From: Ignavibacteria bacterium
GTDB lineage: Bacteria > Bacteroidota > Ignavibacteria > OLB7
NCBI GenBank assembly: GCA_020635205.1
Contig: JACKAE010000001.1
Span: 62,001 to 126,000 of the forward strand
Length of the DNA: 64,000 nucleotides
Direction: 5' to 3'
The position numbers and the translations under genes were made by a program. Below the pieces are notes generated by a model that was not told where the DNA came from, made no database searches, and worked only from the letters and a program-made list of their open reading frames with translations. Positions 36,201 through 43,841 of the stretch are shown here, piece after piece (position 1 is the stretch's first letter; the number at the start of each line of letters is the position of its first letter).

Positions 36201-37016
36201 ACCTTCGGTTTGGCTCAGAACGCTACAACTGGAGAAGATGCTGGTAGCTTGGGTGAGCTTGATGAGATCTACTGCGAATATGAGCTTCCACCACTTCCAC
36301 CTACGGACGTGTTTGACGCTCGCTGGACAGTTCCAAACAACAATGGTATTCAGCGGAACTTCTATCCAACGAATCCATCGTCAGGTCAGATTCGTTCAGC
36401 ATGGAAAGCCTTCATTCAGCCCGGTAACTTAGCTGGAGGAAGTCCTTTCTATCCAGTGAAGATCTGCTGGTCGATTTCAGAGGCGCAAACGTCAGATTCA
36501 ATTCTAACGATTGCAGATCTCCGAAGCGACGAGATCGGAACGAACAGAGGAGCTTTCCGTGTCAGCATGAGCAACCCAACAGGGCACAACGTTTATGCTG
36601 TGAATGGTATTCGTGTTGAGATCAACGGCGACAGCGCATGTGTAGTTATTCTTGAGCCTGGAATCATTGAAGGCTTCAAGATCTTCTACGGCAGCGATTC
36701 AACATCGAGTGTAGACAATCCTGTTGCAGGTAGCGAGGCTGGCTTCCAGCTTGCTGCAAACGTGCCGAATCCGGTTACGAGCACAACAGAGATTGCCTAT
36801 ACCGTGCCGAGCCGTAGCGATGTCCGCCTTGATATCTTTGATGTTAACGGCAAACTCGTGAAGACTCTGATTAACGGATCGGTTCCAACAGGACGCCACA
36901 CGGCTGTTTGGAATGGAACAGATGAGCAGGGAAGGAAGGCAGCGAGCGGTACATACACCTATCGTCTCTCTTCTGGAACAACGGTTATCAGCAAGACAAT
37001 GATCGTAACGCGATAA
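30213..37016 (+). CDS. 2267-aa T9SS-exported beta-helix protein with Pmp-like FxxN/GGAI repeats
   Basis: The ATG at 30213 follows AGGAGGAACC and starts a signal peptide (MRRFLKALLLLVMSAVVGQS, AMA, then Q); the longer frame upstream is rejected. Residues ~250-900 contain at least ten GGA[IL]/GGGI turns (GGAIYISG, GGAIYVND, GGGIYMAK, GGAIYVEA, GGAIYTMR and others), each usually preceded by F..N (FTNNRSGQGGAIY, FLNNKAEYDGGAIY, FDSNAAGLAGGAI). This is the hallmark repeat pair of chlamydial Pmp autotransporters and predicts a right-handed beta-helix. A putative-Ig-like domain (PSWIKINPVSGILYGTPGLND) follows near residue 1810. The last ~85 residues are a T9SS sorting domain (VPNPVTSTTEIAYTVPSRSD ... 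TVISKTMIVTR). Codon usage is very uniform, suggesting high expression. Probable cell-surface adhesin or structural protein. Confidence 0.85.
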   Translation: MRRFLKALLLLVMSAVVGQSAMAQVKPIAQVAGRLGQTEYRVFTKDSLYQIAGDYHVSGLLIIEPGTTVEFLPDGRLIDSVGGKIIADGELDAIWNRNTGAVSGFPNRYCDLDYIRANVNISGRPEFTAQGGPNGSPNWVNYASYLLFYKANNLQRCATDPNLRLRQYERDVRREPIIFRGRPVNQNSEEWGHIVILPGADTAVFRNVQFVNFRKDTGVVRNQQFYSPQAIQGYDNQQIVSADILNKKMRSLTSGGGGAITTFSSKTWILNSRFDSNMARYHGGALQLLQSPWDQYVEDPGARSFFPRDPSLGAAHDQNTYPAGDLNVYLDNVDVYGSFITTPFGTIPTMRVTVPNSGPVQYRMLYDDGRQAANLGRIRRVYFRDNRAMVISAIRDVNGYRDDPTNPPPDITDGFIGGIAKNEAYGGAIYISGRRYDTIYFGNGLALSLMTGGIVSDPLDTLVFERNYAANFQKDSTGGAKGGAIYVNDSTALDFGLSRFNDNFTATPNVPMTDWYRRSHMSQGGGIYMAKASPYLRIRDNVSFTNNRSGQGGAIYVEAIVNPFGQNIAIYDPFLSPEILGRDSIYFLNNKAEYDGGAIYTMRNMVVQGRFITTFDSVSGALIDRRVLFDSNAAGLAGGAIVIDNQTHHSITLESNARVLNTLFSYNAAGDSNRVDDTRLIKYYDPLASPANPTNPYSVATLADRYQLPVSLRSEILGGGAIYSRYGNTNLFRAVEFLSNWTIDGNGGAISMVTPVEANRYFLADGDEAYAYSPSYPGGSVLPFNDGPEPADMRYMTRFLKNKAVKGSAPFRQHPRDTTTIVLNTLDDPYRNGTGLGGAIYLNDRLQPVGGAPGFPREDSVILHRVRVQGDTAYSGAAVYSDNYNMKVVFSRSLIANNVAVSNEGRNVDTFANWQTTPAASRTAGAILYGEIQGPMPLTDYHTGANSIYDNDARYLVRIADAPPGTFGLGASGADTLRGNFWGEVQAPVTTILPTGTQQETFFVQGDSCWLPLKNGGAAVNEQGPFESKHVYNYRPVPYGMIPDTLLLEGRIYDIYDKGLDIRAVDYSGPRMAPIEDFSVGIPPVLRQYPAGSVYEGKVVRRLTRDPFKAEVDTTYAKLMREFVGDHPIGYPLFLESRADYLGDLNTDNNDSCSLNHTVMLVINAETGEFIRSNLKQYQEGDPRFWSRVEFVPDSINRDVLGRRATEQRAAFSIGELYRLTPAYYLEQGATLEEARFLAARYEDSIALDGRRYGGAPNILGGPTFSYVNRPTAPTFVDVYAGERYHALPVKTGDRVWVISRTMLWNTDSSRTWVENISRFTGMEFRIDIDNSVLAPFLRGQIDSLQAKTPSELRNTRFLWEDREYESDPTGRVESPILDVTANEINGFYDPRSLFFPDRYTGLRYEWSPLIETPGFTPSPSTNPAAIRLASWLKADTIYPANVHPDAIARDTAHKWGFLRFWGNPHNPDVVPGGELLEVRVSNYPPDQRTIDSLKGLVGADTVACYIFLYPPYFNCQVYDPANARYLQQDTVNISSASTATYRLRIFVQDSIPVELNSVPGCFDLGRNLVIAQWTDKLRFNYDVNTDDEVEDRNAEAEFWDFRYGRTTYGFVFTQGNTGTTDDVSEVRPVWLGDQYLRDVNQVLDNGATVLQTGNMVVRIDSTETHGLLRNPAQVNNTFNLDSVFTMIVNDGHTGNNKFDFRVLVNAQPRLLPNASGQFVLPNAKEDFDYNRTLLDLSRAIRSEDLNRGQRRLYSLVYRDDALNAAEIQDGAVVKDTTATSTATIAKIRKDTCYLEAGILDAPKTTPSWIKINPVSGILYGTPGLNDAPRTDSVTVIVTDEYGLSDVRSYRIVVDSTQHPPDLRGLPPIRCAIVGRAYKDSLCVSDRDFGRLAAAETVTLTATARIPGNEVPLTVVPASITGPHNPDTCIPLSIETSAIPTAFAGQKMTVVVIAEDAAGNKDTLSYEVSVSDAIDFAMTVRVENTNVADGDSRQYLTFGLAQNATTGEDAGSLGELDEIYCEYELPPLPPTDVFDARWTVPNNNGIQRNFYPTNPSSGQIRSAWKAFIQPGNLAGGSPFYPVKICWSISEAQTSDSILTIADLRSDEIGTNRGAFRVSMSNPTGHNVYAVNGIRVEINGDSACVVILEPGIIEGFKIFYGSDSTSSVDNPVAGSEAGFQLAANVPNPVTSTTEIAYTVPSRSDVRLDIFDVNGKLVKTLINGSVPTGRHTAVWNGTDEQGRKAASGTYTYRLSSGTTVISKTMIVTR

Positions 37017-37039
37017 CCTAAGAATGATATTCTGCCCAA

Positions 37040-37068
37040 GGTCGGAGAGAGTTTTGCTCTCTCCGACC
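37040..37068 (+). other. intercistronic hairpin without U-tract
   Basis: GGTCGGAGAGAG, loop TTTTG, CTCTCTCCGACC: a perfect 12-bp stem between two T9SS genes, followed by AAGCAG and not by T. It probably protects or processes mRNA 3' ends. Confidence 0.6.
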
Positions 37069-37135
37069 AAGCAGAACCGAATGTGAACAAATCATGGTTA
37101 CATTATACAGAAACAATAATCAGAGGAGAGACAGC

Positions 37136-39172
37136 ATGAACTTCAAGAGAATACTGCCCGGTTTACTCGGAGGTGTTGCTCTGATGCTCCTCGTTTCGGT
37201 CACGAAGTCGGAGGCCCAGATCTGGACAGAGTTCACGGTTGCGATCGAGAACCGGATCTATGAGCCTTTAGTCGGAGGTACACAGATTCCACGGAGTCAG
37301 TTCGTTGACCTCTTCAACAACTTTGTGAACCCGGACGACGGTGTGAGCAAAACAGCAATTCCTCTCGGGTTCGAGATCGAGTATGATGGACAGCTTTTTA
37401 CCCAAGCGTGGGTCTCGATCAATGGCTTCGCGAGCTTCGAAGGACGGTTCATCACCAATGATCCATTTACTCTCTTTACACCAACGAATGGTCCTAACCT
37501 AACGTTGGCGGCATACTTTGGCGACCACTACTATCGTGCGCCAGGGTTTGATTTCTTGGATCCTCAGGGACGAGCATTTACTCCAACGACAATTAGTTGG
37601 CAGACAAATCCAGGATCAGCTGATCCGAAGGGCTTGAATCGCCGTTCATTCGTTGTTGAGTGGGAAAACGTGAACATTAACTATTTCTTTGATCCAGTTA
37701 ATCCTGACGATCCATTCTCACCGAACCGTCAGGCTCAGGCTCCATCAATTGCCAGCTTCCAAGTCTGGATTTTTGAAGCAGATCCGAATACTGCACCTTC
37801 GAAGAAAGGAACCATCGAGTTCCACTATGGAGATGCCGGAACAGGTTCAGGCGTGAGTATTGTGAAGTTCAGCGGTGCTTCGGTTGGTATCGAAGATGAA
37901 CCTGCTGTACCAAACGGCAATACTACCTGGATCAATGCAGTCACCTATGCCGAAACAGGCAATCAGATTCTTTCCCGTTCAGACACACGGTTAACCAGTA
38001 ATTGGCCACCAAGTGGATTGCCGGGACGTATTTTCGTCTTCAATACTGATGGTACTGCAGGTATCAGAGGGTGGGGAGATGGGGATGCAACTCTGACTCA
38101 GGTAGATCCAAACACGCCACCAAACGTTCGAGCCGACCAACGTCTCTTCGTGACAATGGCAGATGTGATTCGTATCCTTCGCCATCAGGCAGGACGCCCA
38201 GTTGAGTTTGACTCAGCTATCAACCGTCATGGCTATCACGGCGATGTGAACCACAATGGTCGTTTCTACTATTCCACGAGCAACTACGACAATACGGGAG
38301 ACTCCGTAATTCTCGGTACTGTTCAGCGCTATAAAGTCTTCTGGCCTTTCAAGAGCACGAATGAAAATCTTCCGTTGCCGAACGATAACACGTTCAACGG
38401 ATTCTTCTTCGACGCTGATGAGTTTGATGCCAGTTTGATTATGACATACTTGGCCGCAAAATTACCGGGACTTCCTTGGTTGCCTGATACGTTGCCACAC
38501 TTTACTGGAAAAGCAGTTGCAAACGTTAATGCAAGTGATATAGTTCTGGAGAACAGTGGAACGAAAACAGGACGTTTAGTAGAAATCCCGATTACTCTGA
38601 ATGGCTACAGCAATGGTGCTGTTGGCGTTAAGTTGGAGGCTGCAAAGGGAACACGGATTGTTGATGTCTACACGCCAGAAGCCGATATCTATCGCCAAAG
38701 TCTTGCAGTTGCTGGTGAATCGAAAGTTTCGATTGCAGCGGCTGGACAATTCAAGCCAGGTGATGTAATCGCAACTGTTATCGTAGAGACAACGGAAAAA
38801 GGAGAGGCTTCTTTCGAGAATGTGATCTTTAACGAAAAAGAGACAGGCGCGAAGAAGCTGAATGTAAATAATACTGATGCAGCGGCTGGCGAATTGATGC
38901 TCGGATTGGTCTCGCCCAACCCGATTAACGTCAATGCAACGGCATCGTTCAATTACACAGTGCCAACAGATAGTCGGATTCATATCCGCGTATTTGATAT
39001 ACTTGGCAAGGAAATTGCAACGATTGCCGATGGCGAAGCAGTTGCAGGAACATATACAGCTCAGTGGAGCGGGCGTGACGAAAATGGACGTCAAGTTTCG
39101 CCAGGTATGTATATGATTCGCGTAGAAGCAGCCGGACGGAGCGGGGTTGCCCGAGTTCAGGTTGTGCGCTAA
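37136..39172 (+). CDS. T9SS-exported surface protein with cohesin-like domain
   Basis: The start at ATG 37136 is preceded by AGAGGAGAG; a signal peptide follows (ILPGLLGGVALMLLVSVTKSEA, then Q). The 678 residues include an N-terminal beta domain (~25-290) resembling nidogen-like or secreted-glycan-associated folds ('GFEIEYDGQLFTQAWVSINGFASFEG'). A segment around residues 320-430 has 'MADVIRILRHQAGRPVEFD', 'HGYHGDVNHNGRFYYS' and 'DADEFDASLIMTYLA', which looks like a dockerin-type Asp/Asn-rich pair. A cohesin-like beta sandwich ('VEIPITLNGYSNGAVGVKLE', then 'GDVIATVIVETTEKGEASFENV') follows. The T9SS sorting domain ends the protein (SPNPINVNATASFNYTVPTD ... GVARVQVVR). Structural surface protein; ligand unknown. 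Confidence 0.8.
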   Translation: MNFKRILPGLLGGVALMLLVSVTKSEAQIWTEFTVAIENRIYEPLVGGTQIPRSQFVDLFNNFVNPDDGVSKTAIPLGFEIEYDGQLFTQAWVSINGFASFEGRFITNDPFTLFTPTNGPNLTLAAYFGDHYYRAPGFDFLDPQGRAFTPTTISWQTNPGSADPKGLNRRSFVVEWENVNINYFFDPVNPDDPFSPNRQAQAPSIASFQVWIFEADPNTAPSKKGTIEFHYGDAGTGSGVSIVKFSGASVGIEDEPAVPNGNTTWINAVTYAETGNQILSRSDTRLTSNWPPSGLPGRIFVFNTDGTAGIRGWGDGDATLTQVDPNTPPNVRADQRLFVTMADVIRILRHQAGRPVEFDSAINRHGYHGDVNHNGRFYYSTSNYDNTGDSVILGTVQRYKVFWPFKSTNENLPLPNDNTFNGFFFDADEFDASLIMTYLAAKLPGLPWLPDTLPHFTGKAVANVNASDIVLENSGTKTGRLVEIPITLNGYSNGAVGVKLEAAKGTRIVDVYTPEADIYRQSLAVAGESKVSIAAAGQFKPGDVIATVIVETTEKGEASFENVIFNEKETGAKKLNVNNTDAAAGELMLGLVSPNPINVNATASFNYTVPTDSRIHIRVFDILGKEIATIADGEAVAGTYTAQWSGRDENGRQVSPGMYMIRVEAAGRSGVARVQVVR

Positions 39173-39188
39173 GTAAGGAGTTTTAGGG

Positions 39189-39222
39189 GTGGCAGGCAGG
39201 ATTGCAATATCCTGCCTGCCAC
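39189..39222 (+). other. intercistronic hairpin without U-tract
   Basis: GTGGCAGGCAGGAT, loop TGCAAT, ATCCTGCCTGCCAC: a perfect 14-bp stem. No T-run follows (TACCGAAA). Confidence 0.6.
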
Positions 39223-39270
39223 TACCGAAACGCTAAACCCACTTCACCTTAACGAAAAAGAGGCGGAATA

Positions 39271-40653
39271 ATGAAATCCGCAATTCAACAAGAAAAAGTG
39301 AAGAGTGGACGGACTGTGTTGAGGGTGAGGGGCTTGAGCCAGACTTTGATAATGTTGCTATTGATAGGTGCAGGGATAGCAACGTCTGAGAGGGGAATTG
39401 CACAATCAGAACAACGTTCTTTGAGAATCTGGGTTGATACATTGGGCTTCAACTTCTGTGAAGTGGAGAACAGTGCCGAAATGGAGAACGATGTCTTGTT
39501 TGACAATTGGGGAGTTTGGTTGGAAAGCTTTGCCGACGAAGACACCACAATTGGATTTCGAGTTCAAGATAGCGTGTTGGTATGTACACTAACCTTGAGG
39601 TGGGATACTTCAAGAATTCAACTACAGCCACCATATATCTTAACTCCACCGCAGACAGTATTTGGCCGTTTTGCTTCAAAAGTACAATCGGTCGATACCG
39701 TAGAAGGTTTACTTTGGGTTTCTGTATCTCCTGCTCCAGAAGGAGCAATTCGGCCAGCGGTAGGAACAGGAATTCCCCTCTTCTATATGAAAGGGAAGTT
39801 AAAGCGAGGAGAAGAGTTAGTAGAACCACCGGAAGCAGGAGCAAGAGTACAGTCGATTGAAATCGAGGGGAAACTTGGAGAGAATCTTGGGTCAAGTCGA
39901 TTTATTTCAGGCTTTGTTAAAGTTCAACGGGATACAACACTCGAGTATGCCGGAACCTTGAAAGTCACTGAGGGCGACCTTGATACGAACCAAGTAGACA
40001 CGGTTGAACTCTATGTTCGTAATATAGCCAACCACAAAGTGCGAGAAATTAGATTTAGCCTCATAAATGAGGGGGCTGGAGTTAAATTTGTTGACACGAT
40101 AGAGGCTGGTCCCGGGAGAACTGGAGAGTGGAATGTGAGGGATTTGACAGTGACCTCTGAGAAAATCACAGGCTATTTCACGTCAGATGCCGATATTACA
40201 TCCGACGATAGTTTGTTAGTGCGGATTTTGCTTGAGCGAACAACGGACAGTGCTTTTGAGTCTTCTTTGATAATTGATGAATTCAGTCTTAACGAACAAT
40301 CCTGCTTAGGTAAGCTGTTCGTTGAAAATGCTGAAGTTGTCGGGAAGCTGATTCCAACTGACACTGTGGACACAACGATGAGCGTTGTCAACCGAAGCAG
40401 AGGAGAGGAGAGCGGGGTAGAAGTTGTTTTATCGAAAGAGACAAACATTCTACAGGTTACTTCCGCGAGGCAGAGTTCAATTCAGAGCGTGACTATATAT
40501 GATATAAAGGGATCACGCATTGCATATGTAGAAAACTTGGAGAGAGGGAAGAGCGTTGTAGTGAAGATGGAGAAGAATGTGAGAAGAGGGAAATACTTCG
40601 TCGTGATTAGGGGTTCAGAAGGGAGATTTTGGAATAGACAATTTATACTATAA
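39271..40653 (+). CDS. secreted protein with divergent T9SS-type C-terminus
   Basis: A 460-residue protein. A basic N-region (MKSAIQQEKVKSGRTVLRVR) precedes the hydrophobic core LIMLLLIGAGIATS, giving a signal peptide ending about GIAQ. The body is beta-rich with two similar immunoglobulin-like units ('SVLVCTLTLRWDTSRIQL' and 'DTTLEYAGTLKVTEGDLDTNQVDTVEL'), consistent with cohesin-like folds. The last ~70 residues (SIQSVTIYDIKGSRIAYVEN ... KYFVVIRGSEGRFWNRQFIL) follow the sorting-domain pattern, but the SPNP-type start is missing. Codon use is more A-rich and less biased than in its neighbours, suggesting lower expression. It sits in the run of T9SS cargo genes, 41 bp before the next one. Function unknown. 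Confidence 0.7.
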   Translation: MKSAIQQEKVKSGRTVLRVRGLSQTLIMLLLIGAGIATSERGIAQSEQRSLRIWVDTLGFNFCEVENSAEMENDVLFDNWGVWLESFADEDTTIGFRVQDSVLVCTLTLRWDTSRIQLQPPYILTPPQTVFGRFASKVQSVDTVEGLLWVSVSPAPEGAIRPAVGTGIPLFYMKGKLKRGEELVEPPEAGARVQSIEIEGKLGENLGSSRFISGFVKVQRDTTLEYAGTLKVTEGDLDTNQVDTVELYVRNIANHKVREIRFSLINEGAGVKFVDTIEAGPGRTGEWNVRDLTVTSEKITGYFTSDADITSDDSLLVRILLERTTDSAFESSLIIDEFSLNEQSCLGKLFVENAEVVGKLIPTDTVDTTMSVVNRSRGEESGVEVVLSKETNILQVTSARQSSIQSVTIYDIKGSRIAYVENLERGKSVVVKMEKNVRRGKYFVVIRGSEGRFWNRQFIL

Positions 40654-40693
40654 ACAACGGTAAGTTATTCACCATTACCACAGGAGTAGATCC

Positions 40694-43690
40694 ATGCGTA
40701 AACGCTATTGGTTCTTGGGAATGCGGTTCGTAGCGATCCTTGCCCTGTTTGCATTGAGTACAACAATTGCTCGTGCACAGCTTGGCGCAAAGTTCCTGCC
40801 GACCTTGTCCTTACAAAAAGAGTTGCCAACCACCAATCCGGGGGGTGACGTAGTTAATGGAGACACAATCTATGTGTCAGAACCCGGAAACGGTGAGAAG
40901 CGCTATCTCGTAATGCCGATCTTTATTCACAACTGTCTTGATTCATTGACAAGAGAGAATATCGTTGGTAATCCTGGAGAGCGCATTTTTAGCTTCCGCT
41001 TCCAGTTGCAGTACAATAACTGTATGCTGAAAGCAGTAGGAGTTTCAAAGAAAGGTGCACTGCCAAAAGACACAAACGTTTTGGCAAAGCACTTTAACAT
41101 GAGTATGTCGACAGCGACAGAACCTAACTATAAGTTCCCGACAACGGGAGGTTCATCGACATTTGGTGAGCGCGTGACAATTTCAGGAAGTTCATCACTT
41201 CCACTGCCACGTTCTCCAGTTTCAACTCCAGGAATTCAGAACCCAACATGTTCTGATCGTGATTATACTCCTTTCGTATACGTCGTATTCGAAATAGTTG
41301 GCACGGCAAATGGTGGCGTGTGCGGTATCACGGCTGACCAGATGATTCTGGTTCGTGATTCCATTCGTTGGAATAACTACAATCCAGCAAACGTGACGCC
41401 AGAAATGATTGCTCGTGGATTCGGCCCGATTCAAACGGGTGTATTCCCGCCGCCAATCTTTCCAATTACCTATCCGAATGACTATGGTTCAGCGGTGGTT
41501 CAGATTACACGTCGTCCCCGCATCGACCTTATTCCAAGTTCGCAGGTAGTTCAACCAAGTCCGTCAGACAACGCAAACTACGAGTTGGTCTTCCCATTGC
41601 AGACGCAGTTTGGTAACCCAAACCGTGTCTTCCGTGGCCTGAAGATCTCAAATGGTGTTGCAGGAACCTTCCTTCGCAACCTTACAGTTGAGACCGACCA
41701 GCCTTGGTTACGGATCGATCTGAATGATCCGGGCGTACCTCCTGGCGTTCAGCAAGGTGGACAGAATGGCGAGCGTGGTGTGCAAATTCGGAATGTTGCT
41801 GGAGAAGCTTTCTTCAACATCGTTGCGAACCCAACAATGTTGCCAGCTCCGCCAGATGGTTATCCAACACCTGGCATCTACGAGGGATACGTGACGATTC
41901 GCTCGATCGACGCACAAAACAGCTCAGTCCGTTTGCGGGTTGTGTTGATTGTAAACCGTAATCCATTAGAAAGTGGGTTGAACACTAATGAAGAGCCAAC
42001 GCAGACTCGTGGTATTCAGTTAAGAGTCCGTAGCTCAGCTACCTCGCCAGATATTACCTATCTCACGATGGGAACGGGTGTTGGAGCTACCGATGGTGTT
42101 GATTCTCTCTTCGGTGAGTTGGAGGGGACTTCGCCACCAGGAGCAGGGTCGTTCTACGCTCGTTTCTTCCCGCCGTCATTGACTGGATTTAACGGTCTGA
42201 TTGACGGACGAGGAATCTACACTGAGCCGAATCGTGTACCACGTTCAACAAACGACGAAGCAAGTATTGACATTCGCAACTTTGATATTGAGACAATTCA
42301 TACATACTGTGTGAACTTCGATGTGAATAATGTGAATGACTATCCGGTTGTTCTCGAGTACGATCTGAACGACCTTCCACAGGGAGCACAGCTCTTCTTC
42401 AAGCAAAATGTTGCTGGTGTCGATCAGACCTTGAACATGCGTCTTGAGGGAGCGAACATTGGTGGTACACGTCGTGCAATCTTTATTGCCGACCCAAGCG
42501 TCAAGTCGTTCTGCATTGACTATCTGCTTCCACGTGTTGTACAATTCCCAGAGATCAATCGTGGCTGGAACTTCATTTCCTTGCCAGTTGAGCCATCTGA
42601 TCCTCGTCAGCTTTCGGTCTTCCCGAATTCGAACTCTGGACCGATCCGGTTCACGCAGAACGTCTACTCGAAGGAAGATGAAGTTCACGCAGGTATTGGC
42701 TACTTTGTTAAGTACAGCGACATCCTCGACAATACAGTCTCGGGTGTACCAGTTCTGTTGATTCACGAAATCCTGACACCATACAGAGTTCGTCTCTTCC
42801 AGGGATGGAATACTGTTGGTGCTCTTTCCGTGCCAACAACAGTGGATGGAATTACGTTCGGACCATTTGAAAGCAATCCGATTCCATCGCTTGATGGTGA
42901 GGTCTATCGCTACGTTACAAGCCGTGGCTACGAGCAGACATCGCGTATCGAGCCAGGATATGGTTACTGGATTAAAGTAACGGGAACAGGCTGGTATCGA
43001 CTGGAACCAACCGAGCCGATCCGCAAGGGGGTAGCTGGGGAACCAACGAAGCCATATCAGTCATTGAATAATCTGACAATTGCAGACAACGGACAACATG
43101 CAAACTCACAGCTTTGGTTCGGCTACGGTAACGTAGAGAACAAGCAGTATGAGATGCCACCAGTTCCTGGTGTTGGCATGTTCGACGTTCGCTTCAACAA
43201 CAACGGCTTTGTTAGTGCTACAAGCGAGCGCAGCGGCGAGCACGTTGTTGAATTGACAGGCGTCACCTATCCGGTTGTCCTCTCAGTAGAGAATGTTGAC
43301 GCAGCATATGTTGTCACTGATGCTGAGACTGGTGCATACATCGGTGAATTTGCAGCAGGAGAGGCAGGTGCGGTTCGCATCACTAACTCACTGACAAAAT
43401 CGGTGAAGTTGACACGCGTTCCATCCTCGACTGTGAACTTGAGCGAAGCATATCCGAACCCGGCCAGCGATCGCATGTCGTTTGACATTGCGGTCCCAAC
43501 GGAGCGTCACGTCACAGTCGGTCTCTACAACTCGCTCGGCGAGAAAGTAGCAGACTTGTTTGACGGAACGGTTGCGGGTCAGGAGTCAGTCGACTTCTCT
43601 GTAAAAGGTTTGAGCACAGGCGTCTACGTCTACAAGATGACAACCTCGAACGGAGAGACTGAGATTCGTCACGTCGTGATTGCACGATAA
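40694..43690 (+). CDS. 998-aa T9SS-exported surface protein
   Basis: A signal peptide (FVAILALFALSTTIARA, then Q) follows the ATG at 40694, which has AGGAGTAGATCC in front. The body is beta-rich. Around residues 620-780 there are two copies of a motif often seen in Bacteroidota secreted proteins: 'RGWNFISLPVEPSDPRQL' ... 'GIGYFVKYSD' and 'FQGWNTVGALSVP' ... 'EPGYGYWIKVTGTGWY'. The C-terminal ~80 residues form a T9SS type-A sorting domain: YPNPASDRMSFDIAVPTERH, then 'VGLYNSLGEKVADLFDG' and 'STGVYVYKMTTSNGETEIRHVVIAR'. Codon use is strongly biased, as in the 2267-aa protein. No catalytic motif is seen. A strong terminator follows at 43755. Confidence 0.82.
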   Translation: MRKRYWFLGMRFVAILALFALSTTIARAQLGAKFLPTLSLQKELPTTNPGGDVVNGDTIYVSEPGNGEKRYLVMPIFIHNCLDSLTRENIVGNPGERIFSFRFQLQYNNCMLKAVGVSKKGALPKDTNVLAKHFNMSMSTATEPNYKFPTTGGSSTFGERVTISGSSSLPLPRSPVSTPGIQNPTCSDRDYTPFVYVVFEIVGTANGGVCGITADQMILVRDSIRWNNYNPANVTPEMIARGFGPIQTGVFPPPIFPITYPNDYGSAVVQITRRPRIDLIPSSQVVQPSPSDNANYELVFPLQTQFGNPNRVFRGLKISNGVAGTFLRNLTVETDQPWLRIDLNDPGVPPGVQQGGQNGERGVQIRNVAGEAFFNIVANPTMLPAPPDGYPTPGIYEGYVTIRSIDAQNSSVRLRVVLIVNRNPLESGLNTNEEPTQTRGIQLRVRSSATSPDITYLTMGTGVGATDGVDSLFGELEGTSPPGAGSFYARFFPPSLTGFNGLIDGRGIYTEPNRVPRSTNDEASIDIRNFDIETIHTYCVNFDVNNVNDYPVVLEYDLNDLPQGAQLFFKQNVAGVDQTLNMRLEGANIGGTRRAIFIADPSVKSFCIDYLLPRVVQFPEINRGWNFISLPVEPSDPRQLSVFPNSNSGPIRFTQNVYSKEDEVHAGIGYFVKYSDILDNTVSGVPVLLIHEILTPYRVRLFQGWNTVGALSVPTTVDGITFGPFESNPIPSLDGEVYRYVTSRGYEQTSRIEPGYGYWIKVTGTGWYRLEPTEPIRKGVAGEPTKPYQSLNNLTIADNGQHANSQLWFGYGNVENKQYEMPPVPGVGMFDVRFNNNGFVSATSERSGEHVVELTGVTYPVVLSVENVDAAYVVTDAETGAYIGEFAAGEAGAVRITNSLTKSVKLTRVPSSTVNLSEAYPNPASDRMSFDIAVPTERHVTVGLYNSLGEKVADLFDGTVAGQESVDFSVKGLSTGVYVYKMTTSNGETEIRHVVIAR

Positions 43691-43754
43691 CTTAGGGGTA
43701 GCATCTCTTCTTAACTTGAGAAAGTGGGAAAGAGGTGGTACAGTGAAACGGAAA

Positions 43755-43790
43755 GGGCGAACTCGAAAAACATCGAGTTCGCCCTTTTCT
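43755..43790 (+). terminator. intrinsic terminator
   Basis: GGGCGAACTCGA, loop AAAACA, TCGAGTTCGCCC, then TTTTCT: a perfect 12-bp stem ending the T9SS cargo block. An open frame starting at 43680 reads through it, which argues against that start for the next gene. Confidence 0.92.
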
Positions 43791-43841
43791 ATTCAACGTT
43801 ATAATGTTGCTCTATACACGTTATTGAAAGGGATGAATGTG

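Noticed and set aside
43680..43841. Longer start for the 282-aa surface protein
   Set aside because: It would read through a strong intrinsic terminator and place the signal peptide internally.
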